Of a DNA stretch of 64,000 nucleotides, positions 33,580 to 46,040 are shown piece after piece. Under the pieces are notes generated by a model that saw nothing but the letters and a program-made list of their open reading frames with translations, ran no database searches and was not told the origin of the DNA. The position numbers and the translations under genes are program-made. Position 1 is the stretch's first letter, and each line of letters opens with the position of its first letter. The DNA comes from Echinarachnius parma (Eukaryota > Echinodermata > Echinoidea > Clypeasteroida > Echinarachniidae), in the NCBI GenBank assembly GCA_037951105.1, contig JBAMJV010003799.1:62001-126000 (forward strand). Reading direction: 5' to 3'.

Positions 33580-33887
33580 AGAGGGTGGTGTCCCTAAGAA
33601 ATACCTGGAGATCTTTGATGTGCAGTTTCACTTGGGGCAAGGCTAACATGAGCAAAATAGAACAAAGAATAAATAATATGGTGGTCTTAACTCTCAATAC
33701 AATGTGGGAGGTTGCGATCGGTTGGAATCGTCAACAAAAATCACTTCAAAAGGGACAAAAATGACTTAAAATGTATCAAAGAGTTTCATCCCACTTTTCA
33801 TCTCATGTTAAAATTAAGCGGCCACTTTTCTTAGTCATGTTATTGTTATGTGGCGGCTTTTGTAATGTGGTGTAACCCCCTTTCTCC

Positions 33888-33906
33888 GGGGGGGGGGGGG
33901 GGGGGG
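33888..33906. repeat. Poly-G tract
   Basis: Uninterrupted run of 19 G. Confidence 0.95.
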
Positions 33907-34245
33907 AATGTCTCATGAATGTTGTATTCATGTAGAGCCCTGTGGAGCCACAGGCCAAGGAAACTCGCCCCTCCGTTCTTTTCTTTCATTTGTGTGTGCA
34001 TGTTGTTTTGGGTTTTTTTTTGGAGGAAAAGGGGGATTTGATGTGATGGACTAGCTAGCATTCCGACAATAATGGGCCCAATTTACTGTAACCGAATCGT
34101 GAAAGGGTCCGATCGGTGGAGAACAATGGGTTATGATCCAAGGCCCTATGCTCTACCATAATCAACATTCTCGGCTTCTCGCCCCCAGTTAGGATTACCA
34201 TTACCCCGTTCCATTCTTGGGAGCTTTTATATCTAGATGCCTTTA

Positions 34246-34491
34246 AGCCCAGTCACATATCACTGGATGGCGTAAACGGATGCCCAACGAATAGACAATT
34301 TACGAAATCAAATTGTCCTGTGGTGAAAGTCAACTGCTTCATGCGCAAAACATTCCGCCGATCGAACAGCGTACATCGCTCGACAGTGAACGGATAAGAA
34401 ACGCATACGAACAGAGACGAACGTATTGAAAAGTTTGTACTCTCCGTTGGGAATCCGATTATGCTATCCGGTGATATGTGACCAGGCCCCT
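34246..34491. mobile_element. MITE, GTCACATATCAC family, copy 1
   Basis: The left end 'agcccagtcacatatcactg' and the right end (reversed 'ggcctggtcacatatcaccg') are inverted repeats; both continue into 'gatagcgtaaacggat'-like sequence. The body is about 75-80% like the copy at 56343-56589 ('aaacgcatacgaac', 'gagacgaacg', 'tactctccgttggg'). Confidence 0.85.
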
Positions 34492-34670
34492 TTCTCCTCA
34501 TTACTATTGCTTCTTCTATTATGTATAAATGTGCTTTTATTCATGATTAGCATTACTTCTCCCCAATTTTCTGGGTGGATTGTTTGTTGATTGGAACTTA
34601 AAACATCCACCAGACCTCTCTTGTCCCGTGACCTCCAATCCTGCAATCATTTCAATGTGTGTGTGGACCA

Positions 34671-34750
34671 TTAACCCATCCTCTTCAAGATTCTGAAATC
34701 CCCCTCTAGACTTGGTACGTACCCCACCAGGTTTGTAGGCAAGGGGTTAA
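34671..34750. mobile_element. TTAA-flanked short element, inverted orientation
   Basis: TTAA-CCCATCCTCTTCAAGATTC, 'tgaaatccccctctagactt', 'ggtacgtaccccaccaggtt', ... AAGGGG-TTAA. Reversed, this matches the 5427-5506 copy ('ggggatttctgaatct', 'gtacaaagtctat'). Confidence 0.65.
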
Positions 34751-34789
34751 TAGTTGCTGGTCATGGTTTCTGATACCTATAGACATATG

Positions 34790-35075
34790 GGTGGCAGCGT
34801 AGAAAATTCTCAAAATAGCCCCCGGAAATCAGGAGGTAGCCCCTAAAATCACCATCTAGGGTTTTATGTGAAATATTTTGTGATATCCATCAGATTAAAA
34901 AAACTAGCCCCCTAACATTAAAAATTAATTCCTGCATTGATGGGTGGGCTAGGGGGCTACAGCCGCCCCCCCCCCCCCTGAGATTATGAAATCCCCGTAT
35001 ATACATTTGTACATAACCCATCAGGTCCCCCTCCCCCCCCCCCCCCCCCCCCCCCCTAGGCAAGAGGTTAAAGAT
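34790..35075. repeat. 'agccccygaaat' fragment, poly-C tracts and a broken TTAA copy
   Basis: 34810-34850 has 'tagcccccggaaatcagg' and 'tagcccctaaaatc', words of the arms of the foldback element at 38998-40501. A poly-C run lies at 34966-34978. After it, 'gattatgaaatccccgtata', 'cataacccatcaggt', poly-C (35033-35056) and 'ctaggcaagaggttaa' follow the inverted TTAA element, with a homopolymer expanded inside it. Confidence 0.55.
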
Positions 35076-35261
35076 CTAATCCTTAGATAACATTACAATA
35101 CAGGTGAAAAAACATCTATAGATAGATATCTAATATTTGGGCTAAACCATCACACTTTGAAGAAAAAGTGTAGTTGTTTGGGGCAAAACAATGTTAGTTT
35201 TCCTTGTGGACCAGAAGGATATAATTTAAGCAATAGTCATGAGCCCACCACTCCACCCCCA

Positions 35262-35275
35262 CCCCCCCCCCCCCC
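35262..35275. repeat. Poly-C tract
   Basis: Run of 14 C with C-rich flanks. Confidence 0.9.
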
Positions 35276-36012
35276 ACCCCTCAAGTCCCTGCCCCTGGAC
35301 AAAATATATACCTATGATGCACCCATGGGTGTATTTGTGTTTGTTTTTTATCCCTCAGTTTTTCTGAAAATATCTGTTGAGCAATTACCAATTTTCCATA
35401 AAAGAATTGGCCAATTTATCATCGTTAGTTACTTTGAGGCTGTCACATTTCCATCTGCTCTGTGATGTCTTTATACTTCAGTAAGTTGTTTTCGTTATTT
35501 GTCAGTGAGGTATATGAATGTACATACATAAATGCTTCTTTTCTTTGAAGTAAGTTTGGTTTTGTGTGTTAACTATTTTCTTTCATTTATATTAAGAGTT
35601 TCCTATCTCTTCCCAATCTTTTTGTTATGTGTAGAAACTAAAAGGTGGTCCATATATTTGAAAATTAAATTGCAGTGCCATCTTGCGAACGCCTTGCACA
35701 TGGTGCAAAATACACACTGGCTCAGTGTTATGATTGAAGTGTGCGCAAGCTAGCCTACGTGTAGTTCAAAGGAACAAACAGCAGTGTAGGTTGAGGTTGA
35801 TTCCCAAGTAGAGAGGTTTGAATTTGCATTTGCTTATAAAGTTCCCCAGATAGGCTATCCCTTTCTGATTGGCCCTTGATGTCAAGAAAGTTTGATTGCG
35901 AACTGAGAGTTCTGAATTTGGATCTGGTGACACCTCAAGGCAGGCTACCATGATAGTTACAAAGACTATTACAAACATGTACCTGGATAGGACAAATTTC
36001 TATTTAACCTTT

Positions 36013-36110
36013 TAATAATAATAAGAACAATAATAATAATGATGATGATAAAAATGATAATAATAATAATAATAATAAAACAACTTTTATAGCACACTTC
36101 TCTAAACTTA
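36013..36110. repeat. (AAT)n microsatellite with a dispersed-repeat tail
   Basis: AAT/GAT units (36013-36078) are followed by 'acttttatagcacacttctc', which resembles 'gttatagcgctattcatatg' next to an 'ataataata' run at 2618-2660. The pairing suggests a dispersed repeat ending in an AAT-type tail. Confidence 0.65.
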
Positions 36111-36894
36111 CTAAAGGCACTACAAAACAAAACAACAAACAAAGTACATTTAACAGTGTAATCTCTCTCCAAAATTCAACAAATGTCATTATATTAATTT
36201 AGAAAATTCAACAGAATGAATAGAATAGAATAAAATAGAATAGAATATTTCAAGAGAAAACGGTTATTCCATTGTTGTTTTAATTCCTAATTCAGTCCAT
36301 TTCAAATTTGTGATTGGCCCTGGATCAGCAACTAACAGTATATAGTTTCAATTTCAAGCCCTAGGCATGAATTTGACAAAGGTTTGATTATAAAAGTACA
36401 GCATTTGTGCAGCATGTTTACCCTACATGCATGTGTTACAGGGTCACAGGCAAGACCTCGAGTGCTGACAATTTTCACACTATAATTAGCATACTTCTGT
36501 AGTTCTGTAACACATAGTTTCTTTTCTGAGGAATTCGTCAAAAAGTTCTTTGTTAATAATTTGTCACTTCTGCATGCGTTTGCACTTCTGCAGCCAAAGT
36601 ACACTGTTTGAATACTTACATGTAGTGTACTTTTCGGTACTGTGTTTTTGTGTACATCAGTTGCTTGGTAACGAGTGACACTTTTGATGATTTTGTTTTA
36701 TCATGTTTGTATTGGAATGGACCTTGTAGATGAGTTTTGCAGTGAATGATATTTATATCCATTGTTGGGGTCTATGGAGAATATGCAATTTTTACTAAAA
36801 CTCAATTTGTCTTTAATATGGGCTAATATTAGTAACACTGAAGTCTCGCTTGACAAGTGCAAAAAGTGATGCGTGGTTAATAAAATGTGTATTG

Positions 36895-37205
36895 GTGTGA
36901 TCTGATATGTCCACAAAGTAATGTGTGAACATTTCACGTTAAATGAATGTTTTTTGGCCGAGAAATGAGCAAAAATGCAGAGTGGTATTCACTAACTCAT
37001 TGCACTTACTTTGTACACGGCTTAAACGATCCCGTAGATAGTTTAACATCCGACCACTTCATTCGTAAATATCTTTTGAACGAAATGGAAATTTGAAAAT
37101 CCGAACCTTGTCCCATGCTTTTACGAATACAACAAGTTATGAGAGAACCACTAGAGTTCCAAGTAAGTTTTGAGGATTTGGACAATGTTACCAAGTCCCT
37201 TTTAG
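36895..37205 (+). repeat. Dispersed ~310-bp repeat, copy 2
   Basis: Same blocks, same order as 6085-6405: 'gatatgtccac', 'gtaatgtgtga', 'ggccgagaaatgagc', 'tattcactaactc', 'actttgtacacgg', 'cgtaaatatctttt', 'ttttgaggatttggacaatg'. Confidence 0.7.
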
Positions 37206-37549
37206 AATGGTGGCCTCAATCCATTCTTATTCAGCCATGAACATATGTATGGTCCTGTTTATCTATTTGTTTAATAAGTGTGGAAGTGCAAAACAAAAAT
37301 TGAATAACTTCAGAAGTCTGGGGAAACATCAATGGTTAACCTTACTTCCCCAATAATTTATAAAAGTAAAATTGACAATAAAGTTCTAGATACTAATTTT
37401 GTATAGAAACGTTTTTCATTGTTACATCCAGCAGTGCCAGTAGAAGTATTGCAGTGCCTTGTCATTTGTAAGAATAGTTTTGACAATTGCAGCGGGCATT
37501 CACTTATGAAAAACAATTGATTTCAAGTCACATTTCCCTTGAGTGAGCA

Positions 37550-38105
37550 GTAGGCTAAAGGCCCTAGAGTAGTTGACTGATGTGGAAAGTTGGCTATAAT
37601 GTTTAGAAGATGATAATATTCAAGTTTGATTTTGGTCAAACATGTATTCTCCATAGACCCCAGCCTGAGTGTTTTGAGGACCACTCCATAATAATGGGTA
37701 AATAAGGATTTAAAAACTTGGAAGGTATTATAGTTGCCATAACAGCGAATCACCACGTCAGTGACAGGATAAGGGACCACGGACTAAAGTGTGGACATTT
37801 GGCTATGATTTTACAAATATTGAAAACTGGTAAGGTAGGTCTTATGGATCATATGGACGTGATACCAGCAAGAGCATAACTACTTCACAAGTCACAACAA
37901 CTTTCAAGATAAAGGCCCCAACCCCAGACTAGTGTGGACATTTGGCTATAAATTTGCAAAAATTGCAGTGAAAGATTAAAAACCCTGGTAAGATAGCCAG
38001 TAGGTATTGATACCAGCATTAAGGGCATAATTACTTCACAAGTCACAACAACGTTCAAGTTGGTGACAAGATAAAGACCACAGACTTTGTGTTGACAATA
38101 TTATT
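37550..38105. repeat. Decayed tandem array, ~145-bp units
   Basis: 'gtgtggacatttggctat' occurs at about 37789 and 37930, with 'gatgtggaaagttggctat' at 37579. 'gataccagcaagagcataac' plus 'tacttcacaagtcacaacaa' at 37860 recurs near 38011. Three to four diverged copies. Confidence 0.75.
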
Positions 38106-38231
38106 ATTTGAGATCTGAGATGACCTACTCAGCTCCTCCATTGAGGACAGACAGTGGAATACATAGGGGCTAATTGCTAACAAACAAAAACATAATGGGT
38201 AAAATTGAATAGAAATAAAGAGGTATATAGA

Positions 38232-38660
38232 GCATGCCCCAAATTATCAAAGTGCCCCCAATGATCAACGTGCTCCCAATAATTAATATGCATGCAATAA
38301 ATCAATTTGCCCTAATAACCAATGTGCCCCAGTATTCAACTTGCCTCTCAAAAATCGATGTTGCACCAATAATCAATGTTGCACCAATAATCAATGTTGC
38401 ACCAATAATCAATGTTGCACCAATAATCAATGTTGCACCAATAATCAATGTTGCACCAATAATCAATGTTGCACCAATAATCAATGTTGCACCAATAATC
38501 AATGTTGCACCAATAATCAATGTTGCACCAATAATCATTGTTGCACCAATAATCAATGTTGCACCAATAATCAATGTTGCACCAATAATCAATGTGCCCC
38601 CAATAATCCATGTGCCCCAATAATTGATGTGCCCCCAAATAATCAATATGCCCCCAATCA
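38232..38660. repeat. 18-bp minisatellite (CAATGTTGCACCAATAAT)
   Basis: About 13 near-perfect units between roughly 38360 and 38595, flanked by degenerate 'gtgcccccaataatcaa' units on both sides. The unit is a multiple of three without stops, so several frames stay open on both strands (PIINVA, IIGATL repeats). This is repeat-driven and not a gene. Confidence 0.95.
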
Positions 38661-38997
38661 GTAGGCCTTCCTACACCACTGAGGACAGATGCTTGCATGG
38701 TGTGTGACAAATGGGATAATTAATTCATCATCGCAGGGAGCCCTCCCATGAATGAGGTCAGATGAGGATGTTTTTGGTTCTAGTCTTACTCTGACCATGG
38801 ATTATAGTACTAGTACTATCCATACTCTGACTGACGATGTGTCTACACATGACGTGCATTTCTGGATCCTCCCACTCATACAGACATTACGGATACTGTT
38901 GTGTACACAACGCTATGCATTGACAAATAATGCATGGGTGCCGGTAATTGGAACGACCGTCACCCACACATTGTGTCATTTGTGTGTATCAGCAAAA

Positions 38998-40501
38998 AAA
39001 ATACACGGGGGCGGCGGGCGAATTCGCCCCTGAAATGCCCAAATTCGCCCCCGAAAAAGAAAAAAAATTCGCCCCCCCCCCCCCCCCCAAAAAGAAGGAT
39101 TTTCGGGATTTTCTGTTTGGATTGTGATCAAATGCTTATAAAATGATCAGCATTATAGCTTATTAGTAGCCCCTGAAATTCGAAAAAGAGCCCGGATATT
39201 TGTAGCCACCGAAAGTTGGAAAAGTAGCCCTGAAAATGGAGCCCCCGAAATAATTTTTTTTTCTTTTTTCGCTGGTGTGTATGGCGTGTAAATGGTCATA
39301 CTATAGTTTGACTGGAGAGGTGGGAAGACCATTTACAATGTAGATGTGCACATCCTCCCAACAGTCAGAGATAAGATATTTGCATATTTCACAACCATTT
39401 TCTGTTGCGGATGATGTGGATGAAAGGGAACGAGTCGTCCCGCCATGGGATGTTAAAACAAACAAAAGGATCAAAGGGAGTGGCCATGTTAAACGCATAC
39501 CACATACTCTAGCGAGTTAAAGAGTGCATATCATACTTCTGCTGCGCAATTCTGCCTAGCTCGGATTTTGATTTTTTTTTAAATCGTGAGCATGAATCTT
39601 TTGCTGTAGCATCTCCACGCATAACAATCTTTGAACATTGCACCCTCGATCCTTTAAGCTCTCTGAGAATCAACCTTAAAGTTTACGACACAGTCATTTT
39701 AAAAATGGAGGCATGAAAGTATTTACCAGACAGAGGAATTCAAGCTCTAAGGCAACGCAGGTTTTTGAGAGTGCTGGGTGATTTGTTTATGGAAGGGTAC
39801 ATTAGGAAGAAGAAGAAAAAAAGAAGAGTTTGAAATTCAGTCCGGCTGTTATAAGGCAGACAATTGAAGAGAATTGTTTCTATTGACATTTCCAAGTCAT
39901 GCCCATATATATAAATATTGCTTGCCGTAATAGCAGTAGAGTGATTGAATTTGACTCTTGGATTTAGGGAATTTTACAGCTTTGTTTTTCTTCTCATCTT
40001 CATACATCGTTTTTAGTTTTCTTCTCCTCGTCATCATTCCTTTTGGGTTTTTTGTTTGTATGCACTGCAGACTTCCCGGGACATACTTTTTGAAAGAATG
40101 GAATATGGTAAAGATGTTTGAAAAATGATCTCGATACCTACATGTTACACTATTTCTTGTAACTTTATTAAATACAATAAATATTTCCACTGACCTACAT
40201 TCTTAATGTACTTAACACAAATTTAAATTAAATTAAAATATATATAGAGGAAACTAGGAAAAGAATTAATATTTTTATTTCGGGGGCTCCTTTTCTAATT
40301 TGATGGAAGTTTTCGGGGGCTACTTTCCAACTTTCGGGGACTACTTCATTTCGGGGCTACAAATTTCCGGGGCTCTTTTCTTTAAATTTCAGGGGCTACT
40401 ATTTAGCTCTAATGCTGTAAGTGATCATTTTTTTCTTTCTTCTTTCGGGGGCTCTTTTGGGCATTTCGGGGGCAAATTCGCCCGCCGCCCCTGTGTATTT
40501 T
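38998..40501. mobile_element. 1.5-kb foldback element with ~230-260-bp arms
   Basis: The left end AAAATACACGGGGGCGGCGG and the right end (reversed AAAATACACAGGGGCGGCGG) are near-identical. The arms (38998-39260 and 40268-40501) consist of recurring 'gcccc(t/c)gaaatt' words and include a poly-C tract at 39072-39088. The ~1-kb centre has no ORF of note. Words of the arms also occur at 34810-34850 and 52187-52455, showing a family. Confidence 0.85.
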
Positions 40502-42584
40502 ATTCCCTGGAGGAAACTGATCAGAAATATTCAATGAAAATTTGTAGACATAATTGGGCGGAGCCAATTGTGCAAGATTTTCGTAAATTTTTCAAGTAAA
40601 AAATGTTACGAAAACATACATGCCTCCATAAAGTATCCGTAATTTAGGAATCTGAAAAATCAGATTTAATTTTAATCAAGATTTAATATAGATATGTATG
40701 TATTTTCTTGTTGTGTGAAAGAACTCTTGTAATTAGGGGTCCAATAAACTATTTGATACATTGCTTCTCAACTTCAACTTTGACCTTGCCTACCTGCAAG
40801 TTTACCTCTCCAAATGACCTTTCCCCATACATCACCTTGACAACTAGGGCAGCTTTGGGATCTGGACTTTGTCATCTTGGTTCTTGTTTGTCAAGACTAT
40901 ATCGGTTATTTATGGCTTGCCAACATCCCATATATTAAATGTATTTTGTATTTGTGCTATCAGATTGGCGAACCACTGTGTAGCATCCTGGTACATGATA
41001 ATCTTGAACTTTGATTATGGTTCTTAAAGTTTTGATCACACTTGTGTACTTGATTCTGTTAAAACAGCTCCTTTACGATTTTCAAATTGAGATTTTATTG
41101 TGTGTTTGGAATCAAACTGATAAAAACAAGTTTTAGTTATAACAATCTTGTATGCCGTTTCATTATCTCATTTTTCGAATTTTGTCATCTTCATTATAAT
41201 GCCATGCATGGTGAAATATATAAACATCTGTGTGATTAATTGAAGAGTAAAGTATTATCAGGGATGTGGGAGTGTATGTAGGAATGCATATATGTAGTAT
41301 CAAGACAAAAGGTCTCCAACATTACATAATAAACAACAAACAGCAAAATATAAAAATGCATACATTTATTTTTCAAGGAAGGATAAAAACATTGTTATCC
41401 CAGTAAAAGATTTTTGATTAGGGATATCCTTCGAAAACATTTGGAATAATGGGAAACAGAGTGCTTGTGATATGGCATAATACATTAAACATGTTTTCGC
41501 TGTGCAGCTAGATTTAGGGGAGTGCTCACAAATATGGCATTTAAAGCTAATGTGGGGTACTTATAGAAGAATTGTATCCAGAGTCCAGACAGGAATATGC
41601 CTCAAAATATACTTAGTTTCGAAGAGCATAACACATGAAATATATATATGTTTAAATAACCCAACTAGTTTAAAATGCACAGTTGCATACACAGATATGG
41701 ATGCATGGGACAATGGTAAATTTAAATCAAATTTGGGGATGATCAAAACGTTGTTAAATACATATCATTTTTGTGTTTACCGATTTTGGCAAAACAATTT
41801 GACTTGTGCCTTGAATTCATGTTTTATTTTTCAAGCAAAGTAAACACAAAAATAGATGAAAAAACGCCCCATAGTCACAAATCAGAAAAAGTAAGAACAA
41901 CCAATACTAGACATTTCCTTTAACCTATGTGGCCTTCAGCGTTATTCCACAGTACTTAAGATGGATGTATGGAGATATATGTACAATTATACAATATTTA
42001 TATAATTTACTTTATATACGGTAGATGAATAACATAATCCTACTTCCTAGCTAGATCCAAATAAATATCCGAGGTTGTGTTTATCTTCTCTTGTCTGATG
42101 CATATAATCAGCATTAACAAATGTGTTTCAGGATACATATTTGTTAATTTTATAGAATCAACCTGTTATACATTGTATATTCCCCATAATTGATTTTGGG
42201 GGAAACAAGGGAAGAATGTTTTATTTGTTCTAAGACAATACTTTGTTATGCTTAGTTTGTTTGCTGCTGAATAAAACTTGAAACTACACATTTTTGTAGG
42301 AAACACTACAAATGTAAAATAATTTCAAAATATTCTCAGAATTTACACATTTTCTTGTGAATTGTTATATCACAGATGTTGTTTGAATGTCATTCTGCAT
42401 AATTGGTTTGAATTGCATGGCATTTTGTGATGTTTAGTTAAAATCTTGATATGCTAGAACCAAAGAGTACCTTTAAACCTTAAAACATTCAGCCTTTTGT
42501 TAGCTTAACCCCCTCCTTTTGGACGTAAATCAGCGGACTATCTTGGAACAGTTTTGTTTTATTGCCCTGTAAATGGATTTTGAT

Positions 42585-43035
42585 GTTGTGGTGGGTCATT
42601 GGCAAGCGATGACTCATTTATGGGCTCTCTGTCACCGAAATAGTTGGACCCTGCTCTGAAAAAATGTCCCCAATTCCAAACTTTTGGTTTTGATCTTCCT
42701 GGCATATTATTTTCAAGAAACATGTACACCATTCTATCCATCTTGTTCCATGATTGACTTATTTGACCAATGTGATAATACTGTAAAGACCTTAGAGATG
42801 ATATTGTATCATATTATGCGCTATATAAATTGAACATATTATTATTTGAATGATTGCAATTTTGCAGTACGTCTGAATACACATTAGTTGGGCCCTGCTT
42901 GGTAGAAAATTGTCCCCAATTCAAACTTTTTGATTTTTCCTTCCTCACATCAATTTTCCAGAAACAAGCCATACGCCCATCATTCTATTCCTTTTCCACG
43001 ACTGACTTATATTCAGAATACAGTTTCAAAACACT
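42585..43035. repeat. ~280-bp-spaced diverged duplication
   Basis: 'ttggaccctgctctga' + 'aatgtccccaattccaaact' + 'caagaaacatgtacaccatt' + 'ccatgattgacttat' (42643-42762) repeats as 'ttgggccctgcttggt' + 'attgtccccaattcaaactt' + 'cagaaacaagccatacgccc' + 'ccacgactgacttat' (42888-43011). Confidence 0.7.
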
Positions 43036-43599
43036 TATTATTGGCTTAAGAGAGGCTGAATGCTCCCTAAATTGTATATATCCATGTAGATATTATAATA
43101 GCAGCATGTAAAATTACATTCATTGTTTGGAAATTCTCCCACTGTTTTGCTTTTATCCATGCAAACTTGCTTTGCTTGAACTTGCAGTGACTTATTGAAG
43201 CATTCTGTTGTTTTGTGGTTTGTAATGTAAAGAAGTTAAAAATAACTGTTTCCTAATAATAGTGTTTGTGATGGACTACTTGTTAGTTCTTTATGCCATC
43301 TGTTTGAATAAATGAAGACGATTATATGCTATTTATCACATTTGGTCACATATTGTCTGATTTTAAGGCAAGAATTTAGTCATTATTACTCTTTTCATCA
43401 AGTTGATCCTGTATAAATCTTTTACGCAAGAGACTTAACAATTTCAGCAAAAAATCAACATAACAATAATACGAACAAATAATTGCAACAATTTTTCTTT
43501 TTGTAAAAAAAAGGTCAAATCTGATGAGAAAAGGGATCAAATCTATTTGGGCCAGACATATCTTTGTGAGGTTAAACAATCATGTTTTTGCTAGCTAGA

Positions 43600-44060
43600 C
43601 GAAACCACATCTCTTCAATAATTACTATAAAGTCATAGTCGCAGCTAGTAACTTAACAGTTACCACGTTTATTTTCAATAATGATACTCCATTCATTTAC
43701 AGCGGTTAATCAAGGTGCAAGGCGAGCACTTTTCATAAAAGAATGAATACTACTGTCACAGAGGCTGAGCAAAATTAATGCATGACGAGCAGCTTTTCTA
43801 ACCCGATACCAGCCGGAATATTGTGAAACCATGCGGTAAGGTCTATGGGAATTCCGAACGTTAGCGGGAAACCGGTTAACAAACAACCGTACTCGAGAGT
43901 CAAAGTGGTTGGTGTATGCGGAAACCAACAAACTGCGCAATGAGCCAATTACTCCCATGTTGAAATATTTCCACCGCTCTGCGGGTGACAATCCCCCGTC
44001 CGCCGATCACTAATTAGCCCCAGGCGCGGCATATTTCTACCCTTTTGTTTAACTTATCCC
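43600..44060. promoter_or_regulatory. Repeat-free, GC-richer patch; candidate intronic regulatory DNA
   Basis: The patch has balanced composition, no visible repeats and several CpGs. A 93-codon minus-strand frame (43710-43991) passes through it but shows no motif, splice structure or recognisable similarity; I do not call it a gene. A conserved non-coding element is one reading. Confidence 0.25.
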
Positions 44061-45047
44061 TCCCGAAGACTAAACTTTGTGCAAACGTGTCTGCGTTTCG
44101 CAAACGTGTCTCTACTCCCGTGACTTTTGTTACTCTATTTAGCTCTAGGGGTCGGCTCAGCAGCGGGGTATGGATTGGATGGTTTGGTTTTCAGTTGTGT
44201 AAATTGTATAAAAGTGTTCATTACCCCCAAACCAGAGAGAGGTTAGAATCGGGCAAATTTGGGGATCAGATAGCGCTGTAGATAAACATGGAGATAGAAT
44301 ATGATCCACAGAATGATGATGATAACGTGATACAATTACAATCAAATTTTCTGTTTAAAACCCAGAAGGGTGAGATTGGGCAATTTGCAGTATCGTGTAG
44401 CTTTTTGTAACAATTTGTTCAGATAAATCTGTAGATAACAATATTTTCTAGTGATGATGATAAGATGATAAGATAACATTTCAAATATTCACTGTCCATA
44501 TAATCATCCTTCAAAAATGTGGATAGATGATGGAGGTTATGGCATTTTCAGGTTAGGTAGCTTTAAATACAAATTTACACTAATCACGCATTCTGTACAA
44601 TCATAGTTAGTCTACATATATACCCTGTTTAGATGAACTATGTATAGAAACTTTTCTGTGTGAGTTGACTATTCATTTCGATGTAATGATCCATATTTTC
44701 TCTGTTTTCAATTTAACACAAATGTTCAAGGTTTTTTGTGAACCATTATAATCAGGAAACCTGAAAATATCCAGTTATTATTAAGCATTTAGGTTTTCTA
44801 GGCATCCCTATAGTCCCACTGAAACCTTTCATTTTGATCAGATCTAATTTGTCTAGACGCATCTTATAAGGGGACAGAATCTCCTGATAGGACATATTTT
44901 GTGCAAACATTGGGTCTCTCCCACCATTCCATCAAGACTGCTGGGATAGTTGGGAACTTGCCACTTTGCCTACACCCATTTAGTCTACTCCCATTTAGTC
45001 TACTGCCATCTTGCCTACAAGCGAAATCAGAAATTAGAGACTATCAA

Positions 45048-45115
45048 GCCTCCACACTAACCTTTTTCTCTACTAGCCCATTTGGGCAAGTAAATCGTTT
45101 CATAAAGATTCTAAG
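45048..45115 (-). repeat. Fragment related to the 13716-18220 element
   Basis: Reversed, it reads 'acttgcccaaatgggctagt', 'agagaaaaaggttagtgtgg', 'aggcttga', matching 13805-13850 ('acgggccagtagagaaca', 'cagttagtgtggaggcttgg'). Upstream, 44963-45018 has repeated 'ctacacccatttagt' and 'ctactcccatttagt' words. Confidence 0.55.
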
Positions 45116-45779
45116 TTGCACTTATAAGTTTATAACTCTCAAGTTGGACCTAACTATTATGTGAAGCCGTTAGTTTCTTTTTACAATTGTTGAAACAGTT
45201 CAATAAATGTTTTATTCCGAGGCTACAAATGGCTTTCCATTATTGTAAGTTCCAGCTTAGAGTTAAGTTTGACTTTTGAATATTTGTGAAACACCCTCAG
45301 AGATGGGTGAAGACCAAGTGACCGTAAACAATTTTCCATGGTGGCCTCCTGGTTTATGTAGGCAGCCTACCCCAGTAGGTTTAGCTGACACGGGTCTCCA
45401 TCATCACCCCATTCCACAGTACTAACAGAGCCCCCATCTTTTCTTTTTTTTATTGCCTATATTTGTGTCACCTTTCAGCCACCATAGAATTATTTTCTTT
45501 TAAAAATGTTAGTTATAATACTGTAACATTATTTATACCTATCGTTTGGGTCCTGATTTACATCATAGGCTGCTTGGGTTAGATTGGCTCAGTATTCAAT
45601 CATTAGCCCAGTCTGAACTAACAAAGCCAGTATCTTTCAAACTTTTTTGCTACCCCTCCTTTTCTGGTTTAAATGTAACATTGTTTCAAGCATATTGTTT
45701 TAACACATCAAGGAGTAACTACGATGTATAGCCAGCTAATCATTCCTTGATCACTTATTTCGTTTTTTTAAAGTGGTAA

Positions 45780-46040
45780 TACGTCCCTAATTTTAAAATG
45801 CTTGGCGGATGATGACATAAATGGTACCCTGGAGTACCAAACGAATATCCGCCATTTTGTTTAAATAATTATTTTTTTTTTTTTAGGGCTGTACCAGGGT
45901 ATAGCGTGCATACAATCGCGCGCTGCACTGCATACACAACGCAATACGGTTGTGCTTCGAGTGGACACAAGATGGCGCTACACAACGCGGTACCCCGGGG
46001 TACAACGGTACCCCGGGGTACCGCGTGTGTCATCTATTGA
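45780..46040. repeat. Palindromic GGTACCCCGGGGTACC pair
   Basis: 45989-46022 holds GGTACCCCGGGGTAC, then aac, then GGTACCCCGGGGTACC. Each is itself a perfect palindrome, and the pair is also inverted overall ('gcgg...ccgc'). Upstream, 'ggtaccctggagtacc' (45832) is a mutated relative. The surrounding 120 bases are GC-rich compared with the intron. It is possibly part of a MITE. Confidence 0.8.

Noticed and set aside
38234-38710. Open frames encoding PIINVA, NNQCCT and IIGATL repeats
   Set aside because: An 18-bp minisatellite without stops explains all of them; there is no start context, splice site or non-repeat domain.
43710-43991. 93-codon minus-strand frame in a GC-richer patch
   Set aside because: It looks more protein-like than most but has no motif, no splice-consistent neighbours and no recognised family; left as a possible non-coding element.
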